A stretch of 64,000 nucleotides of DNA from assembly GCA_013335175.1 (NCBI GenBank), contig JAAXWC010000006.1, positions 1 to 64,000 of the forward strand. The letters run 5' to 3'. Source of the stretch: Candidatus Roizmanbacteria bacterium (GTDB lineage: Bacteria > Patescibacteriota > Microgenomatia > UBA1406 > GWC2-37-13). The translations under genes were made by a program, and so were the position numbers. Numbering within the stretch: position 1 is the first letter of the stretch; each line of letters opens with the position of its first letter. The notes under the pieces were generated by a model, which was not told the DNA's origin, ran no database searches, and saw nothing but the letters and a program-made list of their open reading frames with translations. Shown here piece after piece: positions 48,864-57,129 of this stretch.

Positions 48864-49361
48864 TTAATTTCGTGCTTTTAATTTTTGCAACGCTTTAATA
48901 ACTGCGTATGAATTAACAACCTGATTTCTTGTCCCCATAATCTTTCCAGAGGCATTATGTACTCCTGCAAGATCAAGAATAATTCGTGCAACACTTCCTA
49001 CTTTTAATCCTGTTCCTGATGGAGCTGGCTTTAAAAATAGTCGTGCAGATTTGAATTTTACTGTTACCTGGTGTGGGATAGAATCTTTATCAAGAGGAAC
49101 AGTTATGAGTTGTTTTTTTGCTCGAGCAATAGCTTTTTGAATAGCGGGTGGGACTTCAAGACCTCGACCTACACCAATACCAACCTGACCTTTTCCATCA
49201 CCGACCACCACGAGGGCAGAAAATGTGACATAATTTCCACCGGTAGTCTTTTTAGAAACTCGACGAATCAAGAGTACTTTTTCTTCCATTTTTTCTGTTT
49301 TTTCGGTTCGATCTCCGTTTTCTGTCTTTTCTACCTTTTTATCTTCTGGTTTATCGTTCAT
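48864..49361 (-). CDS. rpsE: Ribosomal protein S5
   Basis: The 165-residue protein has a Lys/Glu-rich N-terminal extension (DKPEDKKVEKTENGDRTEKT) that is longer than usual. Then the S5 RNA-binding domain VSKKTTGGNYVTFSALVVVGDGKGQVGIGVGRG (in parts) and the second domain with GTGLKVGSVARIILDLAGVHN. S5 controls decoding fidelity near the mRNA entry. No L30 gene follows. Confidence 0.97.
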   Translation of the reverse strand: MNDKPEDKKVEKTENGDRTEKTEKMEEKVLLIRRVSKKTTGGNYVTFSALVVVGDGKGQVGIGVGRGLEVPPAIQKAIARAKKQLITVPLDKDSIPHQVTVKFKSARLFLKPAPSGTGLKVGSVARIILDLAGVHNASGKIMGTRNQVVNSYAVIKALQKLKARN

Positions 49362-49391
49362 ATCTTCAAATAATTAATAATGTTCTTATGT

Positions 49392-49751
49392 TTACATAAT
49401 AATGCCGCCTTCACGGACTCCCTCTGCCAATGCTTTTACACGTCCATTATAGGCATATCGGTTGCGGTCAAAAATAGCTTTTACAATTTTATTTTCTATT
49501 AATTTTTTTGCTAGTTCAATTCCGACCTGTTTTGCTTCTTCAGATTTTTTCAGTACTTTCTTTCCATCTTCCCGCACCGACTGGCTGGAATAGGAAGCAA
49601 CTGTTACCTGCTTTACATCATCAATAGCCTGTGCATAAATATAATTGTTTGAGCGATGAACAGAAATACGTGGTCGTTCAGTCGTTCCCTCTAAAGAAGA
49701 ACTGACTCTTCTTTTTCTTCGAATTATTCTGTCCCGTGTTATAGTTCTCAT
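49392..49751 (-). CDS. rplR: Ribosomal protein L18
   Basis: The 119-residue protein has RRKRRVSSSLEGTTERPRISVHRSNNYIYAQAIDDV (quoted in pieces) and IFDRNRYAYNGRVKALAEGVREGG, the diagnostic end of L18. It carries 5S rRNA into the large subunit together with L5. Order L6-L18-S5 is canonical. Confidence 0.97.
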   Translation of the reverse strand: MRTITRDRIIRRKRRVSSSLEGTTERPRISVHRSNNYIYAQAIDDVKQVTVASYSSQSVREDGKKVLKKSEEAKQVGIELAKKLIENKIVKAIFDRNRYAYNGRVKALAEGVREGGIIM

Positions 49752-49768
49752 ATTTGTATTAAATTAAA

Positions 49769-50311
49769 TTATGCTGTTTTAGCTTTTTTACCAGCTTTTG
49801 TTCTTATAAATTCACCTTCATAACGAATCCCTTTTCCTTTATAAGCGTCAGGCTTGCGAATCATTTTGATCTGATATGCTACTTGCCCTACCTGCTGTTT
49901 GTCAGCACCACTTATAACAATTTTCGTATTTCCTTCAACCTGATAACTAACTCCATTTACTTTTTTGTAGATCACGGGGTGAGAATATCCGATTTTAAAA
50001 ACCAGGTCTTCTCCCTGCATTTTTACATTAAACCCAGTTCCTGTTATTTCAAGTCGTTTCTGCCAACCTTTATCTACTCCTTCAATCGCATTAAAAACGA
50101 TACTACGGAACAATCCGTGTAAAGCCTTCAACTGTTTTGTATCTTTTTCACGCGTCACACGCAAAGATCCTTCTTGTTTTTCTATAGAAATCCCCACCGG
50201 AAGTTCAACTGTCAAGGTACCTTTTGAACCTTGTGCAGTGACTGTTTTCCCTTGAATATCAAGGTTGACAGATCCCGACAGTGGAATAACTTTTTCACCT
50301 ATCTTAGACAT
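49769..50311 (-). CDS. rplF: Ribosomal protein L6
   Basis: From MSKIGEKVIPLSGSVNLDIQ the protein has 180 residues with two similar alpha/beta domains. VTAQGSKGTLTVELP is the first, and the end KPDAYKGKGIRYEGEFIRTKAGKKAKTA (in parts) is the L6 signature PEPYKGKGIRY. L6 lies near the factor-binding region of the 50S subunit. The start at 50311 leaves 1 nt to the stop of rpsH; a longer in-frame start overlaps rpsH. Confidence 0.97.
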   Translation of the reverse strand: MSKIGEKVIPLSGSVNLDIQGKTVTAQGSKGTLTVELPVGISIEKQEGSLRVTREKDTKQLKALHGLFRSIVFNAIEGVDKGWQKRLEITGTGFNVKMQGEDLVFKIGYSHPVIYKKVNGVSYQVEGNTKIVISGADKQQVGQVAYQIKMIRKPDAYKGKGIRYEGEFIRTKAGKKAKTA

Positions 50312-50312
50312 A

Positions 50313-50702
50313 TTACCAAAGAGTAAATAATAATTCTCCACCTACGTTTTTCTTTTTTGCTTCTGTATGAGTAACGATTCCAAGTGGAGTAGAAAGAATT
50401 CCGTATCCGATTCCTCCCATAACAGGTTTTAATTCATTGTGAGCTATATACCATCTTCGTCCCGGTGTAGAATATATCTTTACATCGGTAAATGCTGGTT
50501 CACCATTTGCATATGACAATGTTATATTCATCGTTTTTTTGATCTCTCCACTTACTTCATACCCTTTCAAAAATTTTAAGGCTACGAGTTTTTTTATTAT
50601 CTCCTCTCGAAATTTCGAGTACGGAGATTGAATAGACTCTTTGCGGGCGCCATATCCGTTTTTTATTCTTATGATTAAATCTGATGCTGGGTGTTGTGAC
50701 AT
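50313..50702 (-). CDS. rpsH: Ribosomal protein S8
   Basis: The 129-residue protein has DLIIRIKNGYGARKESIQSPYSKFREEIIKKL (in pieces) and GGIGYGILSTPLGIVTHTEAKKKNVGGELLFTLW, the latter including the conserved S-T-P/S-x-G-I/V stretch of S8, and ends in the typical L-x-x-x-W. It is an early 16S rRNA binder and, in E. coli, the repressor of the spc operon. Gene order S14-S19-S8 here is unusual because of S19. Confidence 0.97.
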   Translation of the reverse strand: MSQHPASDLIIRIKNGYGARKESIQSPYSKFREEIIKKLVALKFLKGYEVSGEIKKTMNITLSYANGEPAFTDVKIYSTPGRRWYIAHNELKPVMGGIGYGILSTPLGIVTHTEAKKKNVGGELLFTLW

Positions 50703-50721
50703 ATGCGTAATTTTCTATAAA

Positions 50722-51006
50722 TTATGTTTTCTCTGTTACTCTCTTAGTAACTTTTCCATGACCTCGGAAGGTACGTGTCGGAGAAAATTCTCCTAATCGA
50801 TGTCCTACCATTGTTTCGGAAATCAAAACTTCTATAAATTTTTTTCCATTATAAATACCAAGTTTATGTCCTACGAAATCCGGTGCTACCTGACATGCAC
50901 GTTTCCACGTTTTAATGGTTGTATGTTCACCACTTACTTTTTGCTTTTCTATCTTTGCTAATAATTTTGGATCGACATTCGGTCCTTTTTTTACAGATCT
51001 ACTCAT
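50722..51006 (-). CDS. rpsS: Ribosomal protein S19 at an unusual position
   Basis: The 94-residue protein starts MSRSVKKGPNVDPKLLAKIE and has IKTWKRACQVAPDFVGHKLGIYNGKKF, then ISETMVGHRLGEFSPTRTFRGHGK, which are unmistakable S19 motifs. S19 forms the head of the small subunit with S13. Normally rpsS lies between rplB and rplV; here those two are adjacent and S19 lies between rpsN (4 nt upstream) and rpsH (19 nt downstream). Reading starts upstream of 51006 would overlap rpsN and are rejected. Confidence 0.97.
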   Translation of the reverse strand: MSRSVKKGPNVDPKLLAKIEKQKVSGEHTTIKTWKRACQVAPDFVGHKLGIYNGKKFIEVLISETMVGHRLGEFSPTRTFRGHGKVTKRVTEKT

Positions 51007-51010
51007 AAGA

Positions 51011-51196
51011 TTACCAAGAAACTTTTTTAACTCCCGGAATTTCTCCTTCCAATGCTTTTTCACGGAAACAAATTCTACATAATCCAAATCTTCTGATATA
51101 TGCTCGTGATCGACCACACAACGGACAACGGTTATGATCCCGTACGCCAAATTTTTGTGGGTGTTCAAATTTTATTTCATCCGATTTTTTTGCCAT
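51011..51196 (-). CDS. rpsN: Ribosomal protein S14, zinc-binding type
   Basis: The 61-residue protein has CPLCGR followed by [17 protein letters not shown], i.e. two C-x-x-C pairs (Cys24/27 and Cys40/43) that bind one zinc in the short S14 form, and ends [11 protein letters not shown], the classical end. It sits in the head of the small subunit. It follows rplE, 36 nt away, and precedes rpsS by 4 nt. Confidence 0.97.
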   Translation of the reverse strand: MAKKSDEIKFEHPQKFGVRDHNRCPLCGRSRAYIRRFGLCRICFREKALEGEIPGVKKVSW

Positions 51197-51232
51197 ATAT
51201 ATAATTCAAATTCTAAATCTTTCTTATTGTTC

Positions 51233-51778
51233 TTAAACCTTTTTAAAAGGAATTCCTAACTCTTCAAACAATTTATATCCTTTTTCGTGGTTTCTTGCAT
51301 TCGTAACTACTGTTACCTCTAGACCTCTTATTTTATCAATTTTATCAAATTCTATCTCAGGAAACAGTGTCTGTTCGGTGAACCCGAGATTCAAATTTCC
51401 ATGTTGATCTACAGAAGTATGGGTAATCCCTCTAAAATCTCGGAAACGAGGCATGACGATACGAATGATCTTTTCTAAGAACTCATACATTTTCTGTCCA
51501 CGAAGTGTTACTTTTACGCCGATAGGAAATCCTTGACGAATTTTGAAAGCAGAGATTGATTTTCGTGCTTTTGTAACAATCGGCTTTTGTCCGGTAATAA
51601 GTGTTAGTTGTTCTTCTACGTGTCCAATCACATTTTTATTAGAAACTGCTTCACCAGCCCCGACGTTTACCACAATTTTTATGATGTGGGGAACAGCCAT
51701 AGGATTAGTAATCCCCAGTTCCTTCATGAGTTTTGATTTTACCTCTGTATTATATTTTTCTTTTAATGTGATATCCAT
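51233..51778 (-). CDS. rplE: Ribosomal protein L5
   Basis: From MDITLKEKYNTEVKSKLMKE the 181-residue protein has NPMAVPHIIKIVVNVGAGEA, LITGQKPIVTKARKSISAFKIRQGFPIGVKVTLRG (in parts) and FPEIEFDKIDKIRGLEVTVVT, all L5. It binds 5S rRNA. The longer in-frame start at 51817 would overlap L24 and is rejected. Confidence 0.97.
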   Translation of the reverse strand: MDITLKEKYNTEVKSKLMKELGITNPMAVPHIIKIVVNVGAGEAVSNKNVIGHVEEQLTLITGQKPIVTKARKSISAFKIRQGFPIGVKVTLRGQKMYEFLEKIIRIVMPRFRDFRGITHTSVDQHGNLNLGFTEQTLFPEIEFDKIDKIRGLEVTVVTNARNHEKGYKLFEELGIPFKKV

Positions 51779-51798
51779 AGTTTGAGATCTGAATAATG

Positions 51799-52104
51799 TT
51801 ATATCGCCGACTGGCATTTTTTACAAATACGAATCTTTCGTTCACCTTCCAACAAATAACCAATGCGTGCTAATTTGTTGCACTTGGGGCACTTTAACAT
51901 AAGCTTAGAAACATCAATTGGTCTTTCAACGCTTATTATTCCGCCCTGTGGCATCTGTTCATTCTTACGCACATTTTTCTTCACCACGTTTATTTCAGGA
52001 ACGATGACTTTGTTTTTATTTTTATACACACGTTCAATAACGCCTTCTTTCCCTTTATATTTTCCGGTAATTACGACTATTTTGTCGCCTTTCTTAAGTT
52101 TCAT
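51799..52104 (-). CDS. rplX: Ribosomal protein L24
   Basis: The 101-residue protein has the KOW motif MKLKKGDKIVVITGKYKGKEG and VYKNKNKVIVPEINVVKKNVR, VSKLMLKCPKC. Two C-x-x-C pairs (CPKC and CKKC, about residues 72-75 and 95-98) make a zinc-ribbon-like end, which some bacterial L24 have and others lack. L24 starts 50S assembly and lies by the exit tunnel. It is between L14 (1 nt gap) and L5. Confidence 0.96.
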   Translation of the reverse strand: MKLKKGDKIVVITGKYKGKEGVIERVYKNKNKVIVPEINVVKKNVRKNEQMPQGGIISVERPIDVSKLMLKCPKCNKLARIGYLLEGERKIRICKKCQSAI

Positions 52105-52105
52105 A

Positions 52106-52480
52106 TTAGTATATTTCTTCTGCTAAACTGGCAATTTTATTGAATCCATTATCTTTAATTTCTTTTGCAATAGGTCCAAAAATACGACTTCCTTTTGGAT
52201 CTTTTACATCTTTACTTGCTAAAATAACACAGGCATTTTCATCAAATCGGATATAGCTTCCATCTGGTCGACGTCTTTCTTTTTTTGATCGAACGATAAC
52301 AGCATATACAATGTCACCACTTTTTACCTGTCCGAAAGGCAAAGCCTCTTTAACAACTCCGGTAATTACTTCCCCGAGATATCCATAGAGCCGATTCCCC
52401 TTTTTTGGGATACCAATCATCATCACTTTTTTTGCTCCACTGTTATCGGCCACATTCATCATTGATCTTAGTTGCAACAT
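52106..52480 (-). CDS. rplN: Ribosomal protein L14
   Basis: The 124-residue protein has MLQLRSMMNVADNSGAKKVM, GDIVYAVIVRSKKERRRPDGSYIRFDENACVIL (pieces) and GSRIFGPIAKEIKDNGFNKIASLAEEIY (pieces), all diagnostic. L14 meets 16S rRNA at a subunit bridge and binds the silencing factor RsfS. It is 8 nt downstream of S17. Confidence 0.98.
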   Translation of the reverse strand: MLQLRSMMNVADNSGAKKVMMIGIPKKGNRLYGYLGEVITGVVKEALPFGQVKSGDIVYAVIVRSKKERRRPDGSYIRFDENACVILASKDVKDPKGSRIFGPIAKEIKDNGFNKIASLAEEIY

Positions 52481-52488
52481 AGTATTTA

Positions 52489-52737
52489 TTAAGAAACTTG
52501 TTCTTTGGTTGCACGACTTACTACTGCAAAATGTTTCTCTGCAGAAATAGGTGCTGTTTCTCTGATTACAACCAAATCTCCAATTTGTAACCCTTCCAAT
52601 TCATTATGTGCTTTGTACTTTTTATTCCGAACAATAACTTTCTTGTAAAGTTCGTGTCTAAATTTTCTCTCAACCAATACGACAACAGTTTTTTGCATTT
52701 TGGTTGAAACAACAGTACCTGTTAATTGTTTACTCAT
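52489..52737 (-). CDS. rpsQ: Ribosomal protein S17
   Basis: The 82-residue OB-fold protein begins [45 protein letters not shown] (quoted in parts), the S17 core with the M-x-K-T-x-V-V pattern, then [22 protein letters not shown]17 binds the 5' domain of 16S rRNA. It is 2 nt upstream spacing from L29. Confidence 0.97.
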   Translation of the reverse strand: MSKQLTGTVVSTKMQKTVVVLVERKFRHELYKKVIVRNKKYKAHNELEGLQIGDLVVIRETAPISAEKHFAVVSRATKEQVS

Positions 52738-52739
52738 AG

Positions 52740-52943
52740 TTATTTTGTTTCCAGTTCCTGTGAACGTTTAATAGTAAGCACCACTGCTAATTCTTTTCTT
52801 TTCTTAAAAAGCACATTACAATCTTTTTCAGGATTTACCTTCTGTGCTGCAACAAGGTGAGAAATCTCACTTTTTAATCGAACGATTTCTTTAATCAATT
52901 CTTCTCCTGATTTATCTCTTAACTGTTGTGTTGATTTTCTCAT
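52740..52943 (-). CDS. rpmC: Ribosomal protein L29
   Basis: The 67-residue helical-hairpin protein has [23 protein letters not shown] and the KRSQELETK end; L29 is mostly helical and binds domain I of 23S rRNA by the exit tunnel. The middle ([12 protein letters not shown]) matches R-x-x-I-A-R-x-x-T-x-L only loosely, with a few extra residues. The start overlaps the end of L16 by 4 nt (ATGA), so they are translationally coupled. Confidence 0.92.
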   Translation of the reverse strand: MRKSTQQLRDKSGEELIKEIVRLKSEISHLVAAQKVNPEKDCNVLFKKRKELAVVLTIKRSQELETK

Positions 52944-53353
52944 ACTATATCTTTTATGATTAACTTCGTATTAACAGATAATTTTGCTGATACATTTCTG
53001 AACACTTCTTTCGCATCTTTTTCTGGCAAACCATCGAGTTCAAAAAGAACACGACCTGGGGTAACTGATGCTACGAAATATGCAACATCTCCTTTTCCAG
53101 CTCCCATGGTAACCTCAGGAGGTTTTTTAGAAAAGGGCTTATCTGGAAAAATACGAATCCAAAATTTTCCATTCTTTCGGGTTGCTCGTGCTAATACCAC
53201 ACGTACTGCTTCTATTTCTCTATCTTTTATCCAAGCTGCATCAAGCGTTTTAATACCGATACTTCCAAAGTTTAGTTCATCACCTTTCACGGCGATTCTT
53301 CTCCATGTTCCTCTAAACTGTTTTCTATGTTTTTGTCTTTTAGGTGATAACAT
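52940..53353 (-). CDS. rplP: Ribosomal protein L16
   Basis: The 137-residue protein starts MLSPKRQKHRKQFRGTWR and has IRIFPDKPFSKKPPEVTMGAGKGDVAYFVASVTPGRVLFE (in pieces), the L16 core with the RMGKGKG-type loop appearing here as TMGAGKGD, so the first Arg is replaced by Thr. L16 orders the A-site tRNA acceptor arm. The mature length is normal. Confidence 0.96.
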   Translation of the reverse strand: MLSPKRQKHRKQFRGTWRRIAVKGDELNFGSIGIKTLDAAWIKDREIEAVRVVLARATRKNGKFWIRIFPDKPFSKKPPEVTMGAGKGDVAYFVASVTPGRVLFELDGLPEKDAKEVFRNVSAKLSVNTKLIIKDIV

Positions 53354-53369
53354 ATTAGTTAATTAATCT

Positions 53370-54008
53370 TTATTTACAAATCCAAACTTTTACTCCGACG
53401 TATCCCGATTTCGTCAATGCCGGGTAACGGGCAAAGTCTACCTCTTCTCGAATTGTCGAGGTCGGGATTGTTCCCTGGAAATATTTTTCTCTTCTTGAAA
53501 TTTCTGCTCCTGCGATACGTCCTCCAAGTTGAATTTTCACTCCCTTGGCTCCCGATTCCATAACCCGATCCATCGTATTGTGAACCACTCCTCGATGAGG
53601 AAAATTACGAACGAGCTTATCTGCCACCGACTGCGCTACATAGTATGCGTTTACGTATGGTTTTTTTACCGGTTCAATTTTCAAATCAATTTTAATTTCT
53701 TTTGCTTTTTTGGGTGTTTTTAAATGAGCACTTACAAATTTCTTGACCTCTTCAAGTCCTTTTCCACCTCTCCCAATAATCATTCCTGGTTTTACCGAAT
53801 AGATAATTACGGTAATTTTATTAATTGCCCGCTCTATATCTACCTGAGTAACAGAGGTATAGGAATACTTCTTCATTAGATCTTTTCTCATTACTAAATC
53901 AGAATGAAGCGAATCTCTATATAATTTTTTCTGGGAGAAAAACCAACGTGATCCCCAATTATATACAATTCCCAATCGCAATCCTTTTGGATGAACTTTT
54001 TGTCCCAT
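53370..54008 (-). CDS. rpsC: Ribosomal protein S3
   Basis: The 212-residue protein has MGQKVHPKGLRLGIVYNWGS, a KH-type domain with VKPGMIIGRGGKGLEEVKKFVS, and the C-terminal domain with GAKGVKIQLGGRIAGAEISRREKYFQGTIPTSTIREEVDFA (in parts). It forms the mRNA entry helicase with S4 and S5. It ends soon after VGVKVWICK without the long tail of other bacteria. Confidence 0.97.
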   Translation of the reverse strand: MGQKVHPKGLRLGIVYNWGSRWFFSQKKLYRDSLHSDLVMRKDLMKKYSYTSVTQVDIERAINKITVIIYSVKPGMIIGRGGKGLEEVKKFVSAHLKTPKKAKEIKIDLKIEPVKKPYVNAYYVAQSVADKLVRNFPHRGVVHNTMDRVMESGAKGVKIQLGGRIAGAEISRREKYFQGTIPTSTIREEVDFARYPALTKSGYVGVKVWICK

Positions 54009-54009
54009 A

Positions 54010-54480
54010 TTATTTTGATTTTGTTGTTAACTTCTTAGTCTCTTTTTTAACTTTAGATACAGCTGTTTTTTTTGCTTTTACTTCTTTCTTTTCTACGACT
54101 TCTTCTATTTCTTTCTTTTCTACTTCTAAAGCTTGAGGTAACGTAACCGTTTGTGTTACTAAGCTAATCTTTATGTGAGAAAAGCGCCGAACAAATGGTT
54201 TTGCAGAACCTCTACTCCCGGCATAATACCGTTTCATCTTCTGCCCTTCCTCTATTGTGAAAAGCTTAAATTGTAACAAATCTTCCTGTACTTTTAAAGT
54301 GTTTTTTGCATTCGAAATTGCAGATAATATTGCTTTTCGCAAAATTCGAGCGCTTGCATTCGGTGTATAAAACAGCACTTTTGCTGCCTCTGCTGGTTTC
54401 TGCTTTTTAATAGCTGGCAAAAACATACGCAGTTTTTTAGGTGTTACTTTAATATTTTTTAAATATGTTAGAGATTCCAT
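54010..54480 (-). CDS. rplV: Ribosomal protein L22 with charged tail
   Basis: From MESLTYLKNIKVTPKKLRMF the protein has 156 residues. KPAEAAKVLFYTPNASARILRKAILSAISNA and RAKGSARP-type loop RYYAGSRGSAKPFVRRFSHIKISL (in parts) are L22. A Lys/Glu/Val-rich tail of about 45 residues (EVEKKEIEEVVEKKEVKAKK) extends past the normal end. It follows rplB directly with 5 nt between; the rpsS gene that normally lies here is elsewhere. Confidence 0.94.
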   Translation of the reverse strand: MESLTYLKNIKVTPKKLRMFLPAIKKQKPAEAAKVLFYTPNASARILRKAILSAISNAKNTLKVQEDLLQFKLFTIEEGQKMKRYYAGSRGSAKPFVRRFSHIKISLVTQTVTLPQALEVEKKEIEEVVEKKEVKAKKTAVSKVKKETKKLTTKSK

Positions 54481-54485
54481 AGTAA

Positions 54486-55289
54486 TTAATTTCCTTTCAC
54501 AATAAACTTCTTTACCCAACTGTATTTCTTTCCCGTCTTTGTCCCACGTGCTGACTTACCCCATGGCGTCTTTGGATGCATACCTTCTCCAGATCTGCCT
54601 TCTCCTCCTCCATGAGGATGACTTCGAGGATTTTGTGCAGTACCACGGACTGTTGGACGAACTCCCATTAACACTTTTCTTCCTGCTTTACCAATAACCC
54701 GATCTTTATGTTCTACATTTCCAACAACACCTACTGTTGCATAACAATCTGCGAAAAATTTTCGGACTGTTCCGGACTGTAACTTTACTTGGACAAATGT
54801 TTCATCTTTTGCAACAACCAATGCTGTTGTCCCTGCACCACGTACCATTTTACCTCCCTGTCCAGGATATAATTCAATATTATGTACTTCAATTCCTACT
54901 GGTATATTTCGTAATGGTAACGCGTTTCCTAGTTTTATTTCAGCATTTTCACCTGAGATTACGGTACCACCTATTTTAAGATCTTTTGGTGCTAATATAT
55001 ACCGTTTTTCGTTATCTTCGTATTGTATAAGTGCAATATGTGCATTCCTATTTGGATCATATTCAATTGTCAAAACAGTTCCAACACTATCTCTCTTGTT
55101 ACGCTTAAAATCTATGATACGATAAAATCTTTTCTGGCGACCTCCTTGGTGACGCATAGAAATGGTACCTGAGGAATCTCTTCCTGAATGTTTTTTCAAA
55201 AGTACAATCAGGCTTTTTTCAGGCTCCTGTGTCTTTGGTATAGATACTTTAGCTACTAAATGTTTCTTTGGAATGATAACTCTACCCAT
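54486..55289 (-). CDS. rplB: Ribosomal protein L2
   Basis: From [16 protein letters not shown] the product has 267 residues. It has [30 protein letters not shown] (parts) and the C-terminal stretch [25 protein letters not shown] with the conserved His needed for peptidyl transferase integrity (E. coli His229 region). The end shows [20 protein letters not shown] five codons upstream could be an alternative start. Canonical order L4-L23-L2 precedes it. Confidence 0.97.
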   Translation of the reverse strand: MGRVIIPKKHLVAKVSIPKTQEPEKSLIVLLKKHSGRDSSGTISMRHQGGRQKRFYRIIDFKRNKRDSVGTVLTIEYDPNRNAHIALIQYEDNEKRYILAPKDLKIGGTVISGENAEIKLGNALPLRNIPVGIEVHNIELYPGQGGKMVRGAGTTALVVAKDETFVQVKLQSGTVRKFFADCYATVGVVGNVEHKDRVIGKAGRKVLMGVRPTVRGTAQNPRSHPHGGGEGRSGEGMHPKTPWGKSARGTKTGKKYSWVKKFIVKGN

Positions 55290-55312
55290 TCTCTTAATAT
55301 TCAATTAATAAA

Positions 55313-55600
55313 TTATGCTTGTGGAAATACATCTATTTTCCCTGACTTCAAAACTACATATGCTCTTTTCGTGTCAGGAAGTTGAATTGTTTTTCCCGTT
55401 TTACCTACTCTTCGTGTTTTTCCAACACGTACAAGAATACGAACTGTTTCAACCTGAACTTTATATAACTCTTGGACTGCTTTGGCAACCTGCGTTTTTC
55501 GCGCTGTTGAATCAACTTCAAACAAATATACTGCTTTTTGTGCTAACTGCGTTGCTTTCTCTGTTAATACCGGCTTACGAATTATTGCTTTCGTTATCAT
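55313..55600 (-). CDS. rplW: Ribosomal protein L23
   Basis: The 95-residue protein has ITKAIIRKPVLTEKATQLAQKAVYLFEVDSTARKTQVAKAVQELYKVQVETVRILV (quoted in pieces), the L23 signature of a start helix followed by P-V-x-T-E-K and N/T-K-x-x-I/V-x-x-A. It lies at the tunnel exit and docks SRP and trigger factor. It overlaps the end of rplD by 26 nt, which is more than usual. Confidence 0.95.
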   Translation of the reverse strand: MITKAIIRKPVLTEKATQLAQKAVYLFEVDSTARKTQVAKAVQELYKVQVETVRILVRVGKTRRVGKTGKTIQLPDTKRAYVVLKSGKIDVFPQA

Positions 55601-56297
55601 TGTTTGATTGGATTTGATCCACTAAAACTTGTAATCCAGATTCTGTTACATACAGTTTTTTATGTGAAAGTACTTCATAGGTATTCGTATTTTTTGCTTG
55701 CGCAACACGGATATATGGTACATTTTTTCCAGCTAATCTCAGTCCTTGGTCTTCTCCACCGGAAAGTACAAGAAGTATTTTTGTTTTCTCTGCGTTGATT
55801 GCTTGTAAGGAAGAAACAAAGGATTTTGTCTTCGGCTCCAATTTTTCAAAGGATTTGCCCAAGACAATAATATTTTGCTCCTGCGCTTTCATACTCAAAG
55901 CACTGATATATGCCAATTTTCTTTGTTTTTTGTTCATTTTCAATTCGTAATCTTTTGGTTTTGGTCCAAAAGCTACTCCCCCACCGACAAAAATAGGTGC
56001 TTTCTTTGCTCCATGGCGAGCTCGTCCGGTTCCTTTTTGTCTGTATATTTTTTTCGTAGTGCCAATAACCTCAGAACGCGTTTTTGTAGAAACCGTTCCC
56101 TGTCGTTGATTTGTCAAATATACTCGTACATACTGAGCAATTAATGCTTTGTGAATCGGTTTGCTAAAGATTGCTTCTGGCAAATTAATTTCTTGTTCTA
56201 CATTCCCTTTAACATCATACACTTTTGCTGCATACGTTACTGGTTTCTTTGCTACGCTTGCTACTTTTACAACTTTGCTTTTTGTTCTTTTTTCCAT
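55575..56297 (-). CDS. rplD: Ribosomal protein L4
   Basis: The 240-residue protein has KVYDVKGNVEQEINLPEAIFSKPIHKALIAQYVRVYLTNQRQGT (in parts) and KIYRQKGTGRARHGAKKAPIFVGGGVAFGPKPKDYELKMNKK (in parts), the latter the loop reaching into the exit tunnel. L4 autoregulates the S10 operon in E. coli; a candidate attenuator precedes rplC here. Its C-terminal 26 nt are shared with rplW. Confidence 0.96.
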   Translation of the reverse strand: MEKRTKSKVVKVASVAKKPVTYAAKVYDVKGNVEQEINLPEAIFSKPIHKALIAQYVRVYLTNQRQGTVSTKTRSEVIGTTKKIYRQKGTGRARHGAKKAPIFVGGGVAFGPKPKDYELKMNKKQRKLAYISALSMKAQEQNIIVLGKSFEKLEPKTKSFVSSLQAINAEKTKILLVLSGGEDQGLRLAGKNVPYIRVAQAKNTNTYEVLSHKKLYVTESGLQVLVDQIQSNNDNESNNS

Positions 56298-56313
56298 GAT
56301 TTCTATAATTAAT

Positions 56314-56985
56314 TTATGTATGCTGAGTAATTTCTATAAGACAGTTTTTGACACCGGGCACTAAACCCTTTACATAAAGTCCATCTTCTGTAATCGTTAC
56401 AATTTCCAAATTCTTTACGGTTACTCGTTCTCCTCCCATACGTCCTGCCATACGTTTTCCTTTGTACGTTCGTCCCGGTGTGGTAGATTGTCCCATCGAT
56501 CCTGGAGCACGTAAGCGATCGGATTGTCCATGGGTTTTCGGTCCACCCGCAAATCCATGACGTTTTACTACTCCTTGAAACCCTTTTCCCTTACTTATTC
56601 CCGCAACATCTACCATATCTCCTACTTTAAACACTTGTTCTGGTTTCAGTTCAGTTCCAACGTACAGGGTGTTTTCACCCTGAGCTATACCAACTTTTTC
56701 ATCTTGAAGAAACGTATAGGAAGCTTCATTCTGAAGTTTTTTCTCCTTTAAAAAACGAAGCGAGGCTTCTATCCCCGCTTTTTTTAATTCTCCGCGCAAA
56801 GGTTCTTTAATATTTCTTTTGGTACCCATTCCGAGTTTAACTGCGGCATAGCCACGTTTTTCTGAGGAATGAACATCTACCAAATAACATGGGGATGTTT
56901 TCAAAAAGGTCGTAGGAATACGTTTTCCTTTTTCATTAAATTTTTGTGATTGTTCGCCTTTTTGAGCAAGTAAAAAACCAAACAT
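56314..56985 (-). CDS. rplC: Ribosomal protein L3
   Basis: The 223-residue protein has a divergent start (MFGFLLAQKGEQSQKFNEKG) and the unmistakable core KGFQGVVKRHGFAGGPKTHGQSDRLRAPGSMGQSTTPGRTYKGKRMAGRMGG (in pieces) with the loop that reaches the peptidyl transferase centre. It is the first gene after the promoter and attenuator-like region at 57011-57154. No Shine-Dalgarno sequence precedes the ATG. Confidence 0.97.
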   Translation of the reverse strand: MFGFLLAQKGEQSQKFNEKGKRIPTTFLKTSPCYLVDVHSSEKRGYAAVKLGMGTKRNIKEPLRGELKKAGIEASLRFLKEKKLQNEASYTFLQDEKVGIAQGENTLYVGTELKPEQVFKVGDMVDVAGISKGKGFQGVVKRHGFAGGPKTHGQSDRLRAPGSMGQSTTPGRTYKGKRMAGRMGGERVTVKNLEIVTITEDGLYVKGLVPGVKNCLIEITQHT

Positions 56986-57010
56986 AGTGGGTCAAAACAA
57001 ATACGGTAAC

Positions 57011-57032
57011 AAAAAAAGCCCCAGACTGGGGC
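57011..57032 (-). terminator. Terminator/attenuator in the rplC leader
   Basis: A 6-bp stem GCCCCA/TGGGGC (57018-57023 and 57027-57032) with a 3-nt loop is followed on the minus strand by seven T (57011-57017). It ends 25 nt before the rplC ATG and lies within the leader of a promoter at 57101-57129. It is a full intrinsic terminator by appearance, so it would stop most transcripts unless it is overcome, as in attenuation. Confidence 0.75.
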
Positions 57033-57100
57033 TTGTCGCCAATCTGTGCAAGTTCTATCTCTGATACGTTTCCATCTTTTGGAAATTAATCATCAGATGA

Positions 57101-57129
57101 ATTATATACTATTTAACTAAAATGTGCAA
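57101..57129 (-). promoter_or_regulatory. Promoter of the rplC-led ribosomal operon
   Basis: On the minus strand TTGCAC (57124-57129), 17 nt, TATAAT (57101-57106). The -35 element is part of the 3' arm of the hairpin that follows rpsJ. The start near 57094 gives a leader of about 110 nt before rplC containing the second terminator hairpin. Confidence 0.7.

Noticed and set aside
50722-51168. Longer reading frame of 148 residues for S19
   Set aside because: The first 54 residues overlap rpsN in another frame and are unrelated to S19; the true start MSRSVKKGP is at 51006.
52956-53366. Plus-strand frame of 136 residues opposite L16
   Set aside because: It is antisense to a clearly conserved ribosomal gene, and no motif is present.
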